64,000 nt of DNA, from positions 62,001 through 126,000 of the forward strand of contig JARFIW010001669.1 in the NCBI GenBank assembly GCA_036346225.1, in the 5' to 3' direction. The translations under genes and the position numbers were made by a program. The DNA is from Platerodrilus igneus. Its lineage: Eukaryota > Arthropoda > Insecta > Coleoptera > Lycidae. Below the pieces are notes generated by a model that did no database searches, had not been told where the DNA came from, and saw nothing but the letters and a program-made list of their open reading frames with translations. Below, piece by piece: positions 43,848 to 53,973 of this stretch (its first letter is position 1; each line of letters starts with the position of its first letter).

Positions 43848-45665
43848 TTCTACTGGCTCACCCCCCCTTTTTACTTTTATATTATATTTATTTAAATATC
43901 AATTATTTATACTCTACTTTTGTCGTCGCCCCTATTTTTATTAAATGAATGACTTCTATATAATGTGCTTTAGCAACGTTTGGTTGGATATCTAATTAAA
44001 ATTGTTTACTATTATTATGCCTCGACTATATGAACTCTTTATCTCAGGGTGTTCACCTACTTACCGTGGGTTCAGTCGTAAGTAGATGTGCACTGCCCAA
44101 CCAAACTGCACACTCTTTTGTTTTACTACCTTTTATATGAATTTACTACTGTATATGCCAAAATTTTACTGATCAACGTAGCTTTGTGCCAAATTAATTA
44201 GTGTACACAATTTCTGACTTTTGACGTTTTATGATATTGCACGGTACTCACCTGAATTATACTTCGCTGATGCCCTTTTTTAATGCTGCTGGCTCACGAT
44301 CTTAGTCGCCGTATGCGTCTTTACATGGACTCACAATCACTATTGAACTTTCGTATCGCCTCCAGGTGTCTTAGTACAATTTTGATGACCCCAAATCTGA
44401 AATGAATAACCCGAATTTTAGAATTTTGACAAACCGTTGTAATTACTTCCCCTGCGCTAATCCTTCGGTGTTCCTGTTTTTGCGTTGAATCTTCCCCTGC
44501 AATTGCTGCTCTCCTAATTTCACTCTTCGTGCTCCAAGTAAAACCGTCCGCCTTTTCGTAATCAATCCAAATCTAACCGCCGTCCTGTTCCAAATCACTA
44601 AATGCCCTGCTATAAATTCGATGTCCTGCTACCTATAACTCTATCCAAATCAATCCTCGTTCCTTTTTATATATCCACTCGATGTCCTACTGCCTTTAAA
44701 TCTCTATCCAAATCAATCCCAAATCTATTTAAATATTCGTTGCTTCGCCGTCGCTTGTATAACCACTCTATGTCCTTCTATCTTTCCCAATATCGTTCCA
44801 AATCTAATTAAATATTCGTCGCTTTCCCGTCGCACTATTATCAATCTTTACACTTCTTTTATCGTCGCTGTTGCTTATTTAACCACCGATGCTTCTTGTA
44901 ACTCCACTTTAATAAATCAGACTATTTAAATTCAAACACATTTATTTTTCAAAATATTTAACAACTTTAACGCAGGTTTGCAAAACACGTCTTTATACTA
45001 AATTTAATCGAAAGAGAATCAAGTTTATAAAATACGTCTTTACATGAATTTAAATTGAAAAGAATCATCTTGTTTACTCTCCTAGGCAATAAGCACAACA
45101 AAACTAGCTTACTTAATTACATTTTAAATACATGAAAATATCCAATAACAATTTGTCCTTTTTTTGGTGTCACAAATACCTTCACTATTGTCTTTATACA
45201 CATTCCTAAATTCTATCATTGGTCCTAAATACTTCACAATTCTCCAATTATATTTGATACTGCTATTAACTTATAATTTTGAATTTACAAATTCGTCCAA
45301 AAGTTGATTCTATTTAAATAAAAAAACCAAAATAATTCACACATGACCTGGATGCTTGGTTGATAGTAGACATCCGTAGACGCATCCGGTTTTCAGACGG
45401 CAAATGTACTTTCAATGGCCTCTTAAATTTCAACTTAGTATAAAACCTTGAGCACTGTGCATTTTATCAACGTCATCAAGTCATTTAATTTACCTTTTGG
45501 CACAAACGTTTCAAACTAACATGGTAAATACTTTAGCATATGTAAAGTACGGCAAAATATAGTTTTTGAATTACTGGATCTGATATATGAATCATTTTAT
45601 TTGGCATACACCCCTTTTAACACAAATCTACCCTTAGAAGCCTTGTACCTCCCCCTGACATTACA
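43848..45665 (-). repeat. Gypsy III, 3' LTR
   Basis: In sense begins TGTAATGTCAGG and ends AGTAGAA. Stem-loop at 44057-44085 with the CTACTTAC / GTAAGTAG variant. Confidence 0.9.
44057..44085 (-). promoter_or_regulatory. LTR stem-loop, compensatory variant (element III, 3' LTR)
   Basis: In sense CTACTTAC, loop gactgaacccacg, GTAAGTAG. The C-G pair of elements I and II is replaced by T-A, which keeps the stem and also a good donor (acg|gtaagt). The 5' LTR copy is at 48915-48943. Confidence 0.6.
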
Positions 45666-45889
45666 TTGGCCCCACTGATTTTGAATGAAATTGGAAATTT
45701 CGTCGGTTTTTACTCTTCTCTTGGTGTGCATAAATTTCTAATTTTTATTTAAAATCCCCCCCCCCGCATTTTTACATATCAATTAGTCAACCCCTATTCG
45801 CCTTTCTCTCACGTCTATCTAACTACGCTATATACTAACCTATACAAAAACAAAAACAAAACTTTCCGTCGCATGAACTACATAATAAA

Positions 45890-46744
45890 CTATCCTACTA
45901 AACCCTCTTCGACTAAGCTATCCGGGCTCACATATGGTGTTTTCGCTGGTTCGATGATACCTTCTTTTAACATTTTGTTTATCTCGGCTTTAACCCTATT
46001 TCTAATTGCAAACGGAATTGGATACACCTTTGTATTAAACCCGTTGTCTTCCGTGACCTCCAACTTATGCATATATCGCCTCGCAAATCTTGGCTCTTCA
46101 TTAAACAACCCTATATATTTATTAAATAACTCCCCTAGCTTTGCCTTAATCTTAATACTCACTTTCCCTATCTGTTCATCATTAATTAATCTCGCAAACA
46201 TATTACATAATCTCACTTCAACCCGTCTATAATTATTCTCTTTAATCATTCCTAATCCTGAACTATCTATATCATTTCCATTCCTATATTCCGAACTAAC
46301 CGTAGGCACCACCCATAACTTATCTTTATCAAATATCCTAATCGACCTATCCTTTCCATCTATATTCAACCCAAAATCCTCTATAAAATCCATTTCTAAT
46401 ATGAAATCAAGCTGCAACCCCTTTGTAATCAAAAACTCTGCATCTCCTGCTTCTTTATTCCCTATATATATCGGTACACGGATAACCCTATAAATCGTCG
46501 TTAGCTTTTTGTTCATTGCCGACCATAAATTAACCCCATCAATTGTTCCTATTCGTCCCTTTAAAAATTTTTCATGTTTAATTACCACCTTCTCATCTAC
46601 CAGCGACAACTGTGAACCACTATCAACTAAAGCAACATATAAACAATCCCTTAAACTAATATTAATAAACAACAAGTTCTTTTTATTAAAGGTATAACTA
46701 TTTAACAATAAATCTCTTATACTATAACACACGTCTATGTTCAT
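45890..46744 (-). CDS. Gypsy III truncated pol: protease and RT start
   Basis: ATG at 46744 overlaps the gag stop as ATGA. 284 residues. Protease has VALVDSGSQLSLVDE near residue 38 and is colinear with element I. The RT start (RYMHKLEVTEDNGFNTKVYP, then EGIIEPAKTPYVSP) follows, after which DSLVEEGLVG replaces the RT body. The last residues match the C-terminus of element I pol (EEGLIG). RT palm, RNase H and integrase are therefore absent. Confidence 0.85.
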   Translation of the reverse strand: MNIDVCYSIRDLLLNSYTFNKKNLLFINISLRDCLYVALVDSGSQLSLVDEKVVIKHEKFLKGRIGTIDGVNLWSAMNKKLTTIYRVIRVPIYIGNKEAGDAEFLITKGLQLDFILEMDFIEDFGLNIDGKDRSIRIFDKDKLWVVPTVSSEYRNGNDIDSSGLGMIKENNYRRVEVRLCNMFARLINDEQIGKVSIKIKAKLGELFNKYIGLFNEEPRFARRYMHKLEVTEDNGFNTKVYPIPFAIRNRVKAEINKMLKEGIIEPAKTPYVSPDSLVEEGLVG

Positions 46745-48561
46745 CCCTTAGCATTCGGTCGTCCAAAAATTTGCGTTTTTTTTTGTCCCGACGGCGCCTC
46801 GTGTACCTGTACCACCTCAATCCTATCTAGGTCCGGTGTCATCGCGCTTGTCGACATGTGCTGGACGTTTACGTCCCTGTCCGTCCGGCTGTTTCCATTA
46901 TGCGTTCCGCCTCCCGTAGTACGGCCGTCACCCTCGTTGTTGCTGTGCTGGTATCTGTTTTGTCCCTGGTATTCGTTCGCCCGGTGTTCCCTATTGTAAT
47001 ACGGTCGTCTGTTTCCGTCGTGTCCCCAATGATTCCGGTGTCCGTGGTTGAAGTTGTCCTGTCTGTAATTACGTCGGTGTTCGTGGTACGCTTGTCGTCG
47101 GTTGTCTTCCCTATAACCCCGGTTTTGCTCCCAATAATTTGTTCGCGTTTTTGCCTCCAGTGCTGTTGCTAAATCAAAGTTCCTCATCACCCCTAAAAAT
47201 TCCCGCAATGTCTTCACGTTCTGTACCACGACCACCTTTGTCACTTCCGGTTCCATATGTCCTGCGAGTAGTAGTACTATGTCGTCCTCGCCCAATTTTG
47301 GTGTCAAGTGTTGTGCCTGGTTGAATTTGTCAATCGCGTATTCTTCGCGTGTGCCGTGTGTCCTGCTGTAATGTCCGGTGATTAAATTCGTCCGTATGTC
47401 GGTCTGGTGTGTGTTGCTCCAAAATTGCTCTATAAAAAGTCGTCGAAATTCAGCGTAAGTGTCGTATTGTCTGCGGATGATATTATGCCATTTTTCGGCG
47501 TTGCCTGTCAAAGTCGCCCCCACGATCTGTAATTTAGTTCTTTCATTTTCGGTCCCTACGATTTCGTCTAGTCGGTCTAAAAATCCCATTGGTTGTTCCG
47601 TCCTCCGTCCTTCAAACTTTGGTAATGCGTCCCGGTTTAATTTAATGTGCTGTCCGTAGTCCAGTCCAACGCGCCTCCTTTCTAGTTCGTCCAACTTGTC
47701 CTGTATTTGTCTTACTTCATGTCCTACCCTGTTTTCTAATACCGTAACGTTGTCTATCAATTTTGCGTCCAGTTGTGTCCTAACGTTTACATTTTCATTT
47801 TGTAGGGTCTCTAACGTCTGTCCTAAATTTCGGTAGTGTGTCGTATGTCTTTTTTCACATGTCTGTATTTCCGTATTTAATGTCGAAAAACCGCTGATCA
47901 TCGTCTCTTCTACTGTATCCACACGTGTCTTGAATTCCGATCTTAGGTCCGTCCTTGTCGCGTTCAAGTCTCCCTGAAACTGTACCCGTGTGTTTTCCAG
48001 CTTGTCGTCAACCCTGTCTACTTGTTGTTGTACCTCTGTCCTTATTTCGTCCTTTACGTTTTGCATCGTCGTGAGTAGATAGTCCTGTGTGAAGTCTAGT
48101 TTTGCAGTCAGTTCGGCGTGCGCTGTTCTAAATTCGTTTTTCAAATTCGTATGTGACGTCTTTAATTCCGTGTGCACCTCGGCAATCTTGTTAGTTAGTT
48201 CCGTGTGTGACTCGACCATTTTGTCTGTTAAATCCGTCCTTAATTTCGTGTTTGACTCTTCAATTTTTTTAGTTAACGCCGTATTTGCCTCTTTTTGTTC
48301 CGTCTGTGACTTTACCATTTTGTCTTGCATACTCATTAGGAATCGCATTATGTCCTGGGTTCCGGCGGCTTCTGCTACCCTAACCTCCGGTACCGTCGCC
48401 TGGTCCGTGTCCATGCCTATCACCTCCGGATCTGTCTGCCTCACGTCCGTCTCCTGTATGTCTCCTCCTGCGTCTAGCTCCATGTCATGTGTCCCTAATT
48501 CCATTTCAACTTCGTATATTCGTCCCGATCTCGTAATCCTTTTCGTGTCCGCGTCCGTCAT
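46741..48561 (-). CDS. Gypsy III gag
   Basis: 606 residues from ATG at 48561 (MTDADTKRITRSGR). Organised as gag of element I: a long helical N-terminal half, then the capsid region (FEGRRTEQPMGFLDRLDEIV, AEKWHNIIRRQYDTYAEF), then a basic R/N/H/Y/G-rich tail without zinc knuckles. The frame is intact. It ends TGA at 46743-46741, overlapping the pol ATG. The nine-A run is kept near 46776-46784, but here the -1 register meets TAA before the pol ATG. Reinitiation at ATGA is thus the more likely route to protease. Confidence 0.88.
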   Translation of the reverse strand: MTDADTKRITRSGRIYEVEMELGTHDMELDAGGDIQETDVRQTDPEVIGMDTDQATVPEVRVAEAAGTQDIMRFLMSMQDKMVKSQTEQKEANTALTKKIEESNTKLRTDLTDKMVESHTELTNKIAEVHTELKTSHTNLKNEFRTAHAELTAKLDFTQDYLLTTMQNVKDEIRTEVQQQVDRVDDKLENTRVQFQGDLNATRTDLRSEFKTRVDTVEETMISGFSTLNTEIQTCEKRHTTHYRNLGQTLETLQNENVNVRTQLDAKLIDNVTVLENRVGHEVRQIQDKLDELERRRVGLDYGQHIKLNRDALPKFEGRRTEQPMGFLDRLDEIVGTENERTKLQIVGATLTGNAEKWHNIIRRQYDTYAEFRRLFIEQFWSNTHQTDIRTNLITGHYSRTHGTREEYAIDKFNQAQHLTPKLGEDDIVLLLAGHMEPEVTKVVVVQNVKTLREFLGVMRNFDLATALEAKTRTNYWEQNRGYREDNRRQAYHEHRRNYRQDNFNHGHRNHWGHDGNRRPYYNREHRANEYQGQNRYQHSNNEGDGRTTGGGTHNGNSRTDRDVNVQHMSTSAMTPDLDRIEVVQVHEAPSGQKKTQIFGRPNAKG

Positions 48562-48705
48562 CTCTGCTGCCTAGTTTTGAACTCCTTTTTCTGTAAAATT
48601 AAAAAGAAACTACGGGCCCCACCTAATCTCGGGATCCCGTATCCTGCTACTACTCTTATCTAGTTCTTTTCTAGCCTTTTTTTTAGCCCCACGTTGGGCG
48701 CCACT

Positions 48706-50524
48706 TTCTACTGGCTCACCCCCCCTTTTTACCTTTATATTATATTTATTTAAATATCAATTATTTATACTCTACTTTTGTCGTCGCCCCTATTTTTATT
48801 AAATGAATGACTTCTATATAATGTGCTTTAGCAACGTTTGGTTGGATATCTAATTAAAATTGTTTACTATTATTATGCCTCGACTATATGAACTCTTTAT
48901 CTCAGGGTGTTCACCTACTTACCGTGGGTTCAGTCGTAAGTAGATGTGCACTGCCCAACCAAACTGCACACTCTTTTGTTTTACTACCTTTTATATGAAT
49001 TTACTACTGTATATGCCAAAATTTTACTGATCAACGTAGCTTTGTGCCAAATTAATTAGTGTACACAATTTCTGACTTTTGACGTTTTATGATATTGCAC
49101 GGTACTCACCTGAATTATACTTCGCTGATGCCCTTTTTTAATGCTGCTGACTCACGATCTTAGTCGCCGTATGCGTCTTTACATGGACTCACAATCACTA
49201 TTGAACTTTCGTATCGCCTCCAGGTGTCTTAGTACAATTTTGATGACCCCAAATCTGAAATGAATAACCCGAATTTTAGAATTTTGACAAACCGTTGTAA
49301 TTACTTCCCCTGCGCTAATCCTTCCGTGTTCCTGTTTTTGAGTTGAATCTTCCCCTGCAATTGCTGCTCTCCTAATTTCACTCTTCGTGCTCCAAGTAAA
49401 ACCGTCCGCCTTTTCGTAATCAATCCAAATCTAACCGCCGTCCTGTTCCAAATCACTAAATGCCCTGCTATAAATTCGATGTCCTGCTACCTATAACTCT
49501 ATCCAAATCAATCCTCGTTCCTTTTTATATATCCACTCGATGTCCTACTGCCTTTAAATCTCTATCCAAATCAATCCCAAATCTATTTAAATATTCGTTG
49601 CTTCGCCGTCGCTTGTATAACCACTCTATGTCCTTCTATCTTTCCCAATATCGTTCCAAATCTAATTAAATATTCGTCGCTTTCCCGTCGCACTATTATC
49701 AATCTTTACACTTCTTTTATCGTCGCTGTTGCTTATTTAACCACCGATGCTTCTTGTAACTCCACTTTAATAAATCAGACTATTTAAATTCAAACACATT
49801 TATTTTTTCAAAATATTTAACAACTTTAACGCAGGTTTGCAAAAACACGTCTTTATACTAAATTTAATCGAAAGAGAATCAAGTTTATAAAAATACGTCT
49901 TTACATGAATTTAAATTGAAAAAGAATCATCTTGTTTACTCTCCTAGGCAATAAGCACAACAAAACTAGCTTACTTAATTACATTTTAAATACATAAAAA
50001 TATCCAATAACAATTTGTCCTTTTTTTGGTGTCACAAATACCTTCACTATTGTCTTTATACACATTCCTAAATTCTATCATTGGTCCTAAATACTTCACA
50101 ATTCTCCAATTATATTTGATACTGCTATTAACTTATAATTTTGAATTTACAAATTCGTCCAAAAGTTGATTCTATTTAAATAAAAAAACCAAAATAATTC
50201 ACACATGACCTGGATGCTTGGTTGATAATAGACATCCGTAGACGCATCCGGTTTTCAGACGGCAAATGTACTTTCAATGGCCTCTTAAATTTCAACTTAG
50301 TATAAAACCTTGAGCACTGTGCATTTTATCAACGTCATCAAGTCATTTAATTTACCTTTTGGCACATACGTTTCAAACTAACATGGTAAATACTTTAGCA
50401 TATGTAAAGTACGGCAAAATATAGTTTTTTAATTACTGGATCTGATATATGAATCATTTTATTTGGCATACACCCCTTTTAACACAAATCTACCCTTAGA
50501 AGCCTTGTACCTCCCCCTGACATT

Positions 50525-50527
<3 letters not shown>
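48706..50527 (-). repeat. Gypsy III, 5' LTR
   Basis: Near copy of 43848-45665 with several substitutions and at least four homopolymer length differences, longer here. Stem-loop at 48915-48943. Confidence 0.9.
48915..48943 (-). promoter_or_regulatory. LTR stem-loop, compensatory variant (element III, 5' LTR)
   Basis: Identical to the 3' LTR copy at 44057-44085. Confidence 0.6.

Positions 50528-50560
<33 letters not shown>
50528..50560. repeat. (TA)n microsatellite, right border of the Gypsy cluster
   Basis: Uninterrupted TA run directly abutting the LTR of element III. Confidence 0.9.
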
Positions 50561-50561
<1 letters not shown>

Positions 50562-51042
50562 CTTTTACAAATTTCAGTATGATAAATTTGAATTAATGTG
50601 ACATATTGTTGCAATACAATGTAAAAATCAAGGCACTGAGTAGGGGTAATTCACGAATAAATATCAGGTTGCAGATATAATTTAATCATTTCATACAGTG
50701 TAAAATGTTACAACGTATTCATTTTATAGTGTTGAAGACAGAAGGAAATACGAATGTTAACTTAAGTAAATCACATTATGCTACAAGTATTTTCATGGGA
50801 TTGGTTCCTGAAACCCAATAGTAAGATTGTACTCTGACAAAAACTTCCTGACTGAATATAAGAAGGAGGGGGAATAAAATATCGATAATTACATTCGACA
50901 GAAAAACGAATTATTTATCCATGAGTTGTTAGTTGCAAAATATTAAAATGTACACGTACACATGAATGGGGTGTGTGCTCGTGCATACGCATGCACAGGA
51001 GCGAGTCCGTTGTGCGTGCATGTGGATTGAAAGTTGAAGGAT
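50561..51042 (+). other. Nxf1 intron, non-coding
   Basis: AT-rich; a GT/AC-rich patch with gtgtgtgctcgtgcatacgc lies near 50970. No gene seen. Confidence 0.5.
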
Positions 51043-51251
51043 GAAAAGAAACAGTTTTAAATGAAAATATAGATTTCTCTCACAGAAAAACGTGACATGC
51101 AACTAAATTTATTTGAACTTATGCTTGTGCGGGTCAGTTAAATTTACGGATTGAAAACTCCTCGCTCATACAAGCGTAAGTTATAAATTTAGTTGCACAT
51201 AGCTTTTCTGTGTGAAATCTATATTTTCATCCAAAAACTGTTGTTTCTTTT
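51043..51251. repeat. Palindromic foldback, arms of about 85 bp
   Basis: The left arm 51043-51131 (gaaaagaaacagtttt ... atgcttgtgcggg) is the reverse complement, with some mismatches, of the right arm 51168-51251. The spacer is about 36 bp. Matching words include gaaaatatagatttc, cagaaaa and gcaactaaattta. It could be a foldback/MITE-type insertion. No clear flanking duplication was identified. Confidence 0.75.
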
Positions 51252-53604
51252 GACAGATAATCTATTAAAAAGATTAAACTGTTTCGAACTCTAAACACAA
51301 ACTTTCCTGGTAAAGATCTGTACAAAAATAAAATGATTAGGACTTACTCTATCTTAAACTAAATGACAAAATTCAAGTATCAGTTACAAACAATGTTTAA
51401 AAAAATTATACTTGCAAAATCTATGAAGCACTTTCCAATTTTGTAATCAACAGAATTAAATATCTTCGGCCTCTATTCTTTAATTGACATCAAATCCCAG
51501 TTGACAAAATCATGCATATTCGCTTAAATCTTCCTTCCAATTATTTAATAAAAGTAGCATTATGTAGAAGAATTTTCCCTCTTCAGTATATATAATTTCA
51601 TTTAATAATCTCCATTTTTATGCAGATTACATTTAACTTTACATCTTCATTCACTGTTCCATTTTATCATCGTTATATTTTAATTATTAATGACGATATG
51701 CATATTACATACTCAAAATATCATCTTTACAAAGCAACATTTTCACGAATTATTCAAAATAACATTTAATTATCCAAATTAATGAATGAATCAAATTTCT
51801 TTACATCGTGCTTGGTTGATGCCGATTTATTAATGAATGAATCTACTTTAATAACCGCTTCCTTATATAATATTTCTAGAATACACTGGTGTTTATGTGA
51901 TCCCATTTCCAATAATATACGCCTCTCTGACTTAATTTTCTGGGAAATCCTCATTCGTGTTCAAAATTACAGAGTTTTATTACCTCGTTAGTATTGATTT
52001 ATATGTGCTTTGTCTTTGTTTAATACCTAAAGTTATTGTGGCGTCGCCTTCTATCCTACAGTGATTGTAAAAGATAATAAATTATTCTTATTTTATGGGG
52101 TTTTTTTATTGTCCGGCCACTTCGTAGAATAAACGTATATTTATTAATGAGTTCAACGAAGTTGAGGTATTCTCTCGAAACTTCTTTCTTAATCTCGTCT
52201 ATTCCAGAAAATTCTTTATTTAAAATAAATTTATGTAATCTACAGGGTAATTAATTTAAATTTTAATTGTTTTTTTAATGCAAATGGTTGCATTTTTATA
52301 GAAAATGTTTGCTTTCACGGTAAAACGCGTTTTTTAATACAAATATTGAGGTTGAAAATTGGGGTTTTTAACAAGATTGTAGTTTCTTAAGCAGAATGCG
52401 TAAAGCTAGCACTATGCTATGTTATTTACAATACACTTATATCATACAGGGTGATTATTAATACACGCGCAGTTGCACTTTTTTCTCGGCACTTTAACGA
52501 ATAAAAGTACGCTTGTATTATACACGGTGTAACCATGAATTTATGGAAATTTCTATTTTTTCAGATTATTTTATATTTTAGTGGGATTTATTTGTAGAAT
52601 TTGGGTTTCAATGACCTCTCGTGGCCTCTTATCACGTCAATATATATAACCAACATCCATACTTCTTTAATACCACTTACATAATTTAACTATTTGAAAA
52701 ATATAAAAAGCGAATGAGCAAATTTTGTGAATGTTAAATTATTTATTTATTTACCTTTTCTGGATAATAGCTAGGATTGGTTAAGTGCAGAAATTTCAGC
52801 AATACTGCAGAAAAGGTTTTTCATACGACCTGCAAATATGGCTGCATGAAATGACTGTCATACTTAGATCCGCAACATTCCCAATATCCGGATGGACAAG
52901 TGTTTAACAGTTACTTTACAAACCAGATGGTGTCTTGATACAACATCAATCGTAAGCTCATGTTGAAGTCCTAAGTATAATAATCCCAAATCGGAAAAGC
53001 TTTAAATCAGTCATAAAATATATCTGGAACCACGTTTCTATTACAACTTTTCTATACAACAGTCCAACTGCAAAAGGCCTCACTAACCATACGTGATACC
53101 ACAAGGTTGACTGATTTTGAAAAACCAAAGCTAGAAAATTTAAAATTCCAATAATAATTAACAATGCTCAAAGCAAATCACTCTAATCCAATAAGCAACG
53201 TAGGTGATACGGAATATCGCACAAAACAAAAATATTATTTTAAAGTTGTATAAACTCCAATTTAATGCACATTTGCCAACTAGTACTTGAAATCTTTTTT
53301 AATAAAGACTTATCAGGCGATTTATAAAGTCAACGAATCTTCATTTATATTAAATACTGCGAATATTTGCATAGGTTGTACCTATAGAATTGAAATTAAA
53401 AATAACCTGTAACATCTTTCTAAGGTTGTCATAATAATCTTACCACATTTTAAGTCTTTACCATTGACCAAATAGAACATTAATTTGAGAACGTTGTTTA
53501 TAAGCTGAAGAATCTTAGGTGTTTATAATTTTGTCATACACACATTCATCGTCTGAACATTTATAAAACATGTTTATTAATTTACATTTCATATTTATTT
53601 TCAG
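51252..53604 (+). other. Nxf1 intron, non-coding
   Basis: AT-rich. Words such as tacagggtgattattaa (52447) and tacacggtgtaaccatgaa (52520) look like TE termini found in insects, but no element body joins them. It ends at the tttattttcag acceptor of the next Nxf1 exon. Confidence 0.45.
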
Positions 53605-53781
53605 CCACAAATGATGCTGATGACAGTAACAGGAATGTTCAAAGAACAAAATAGTGGCCACAAAATTCCACCAATTCGATATTTTTGTTGAACATTTATT
53701 ATAGTTCCAAATGATAGTGGTGGTTTTTGTATAGTGAATGAACAGATTCATATTAGTAATGCAACAGAAGAACAAGTTAAG
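53605..53781 (+). CDS. Nxf1: Nxf1 exon: second part of NTF2-like domain, contains TGA
   Basis: Follows a tttattttcag acceptor and ends before a gtatac donor, phase 0 at both ends (59 codons). It reads PQMMLMTVTGMFKEQ, HKIPPIRYFC, then TGA at 53689-53691, then TFIIVPNDSGGFCIVNEQIH and ISNATEEQVK. This matches the second half of the NXF NTF2-like domain closely. At the TGA the family usually has a basic residue (R), so a CGA-to-TGA change is plausible. The nonsense codon would remove the C-terminal nucleoporin-binding part. Confidence 0.85.
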
Positions 53782-53830
53782 GTATACTTTTACTTTTATT
53801 GATTGATTAATTTTTTGTGATTTGCTATAG

Positions 53831-53973
53831 GTTGCATTTAAAATCGATTCTGCACCACCTGCTACACCAGTAATTGAACAAGTTAGTCCACCTGTAGTAG
53901 ATGATAATACCAAACTTCAAATGGTCCAGACTTTGGCTGTTCAGTCTGGAATGAATTTAGATTGGTCTCGAAA
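53831..53973 (+). CDS. Nxf1: Nxf1 exon: linker and start of TAP-C (UBA-like) domain
   Basis: Starts after a tgctatag acceptor; the preceding intron is only 49 bp. Reads VAFKIDSAPPATPVIEQVSP, then KLQMVQTLAVQSGMNLDWSR, and ends in a split Lys codon before gtaagt. The MVQ-----SGMNL-WS motif is helix 1 of the TAP-C domain that binds FG nucleoporins. The expected last exon (C-L-E--NW-type helices) was not found in the remaining 10 kb. Confidence 0.85.

Larger units (their letters stand above)
43848..50527 (-). mobile_element. Gypsy-group element III, gag-protease only, minus strand
   Basis: About 6.7 kb. LTRs of about 1.82 kb (3' LTR 43848-45665, 5' LTR 48706-50527) share architecture with I and II but are well diverged from them. 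Gag is intact. Pol is reduced to protease and the first part of RT, fused to the last few residues of pol by a deletion of roughly 2.3-2.4 kb. PBS reads tggcgcccaacgtgggg in sense (near 48688-48704). LTR-to-LTR divergence is low, so it moved fairly recently and presumably used RT and integrase from another element. Confidence 0.9.
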
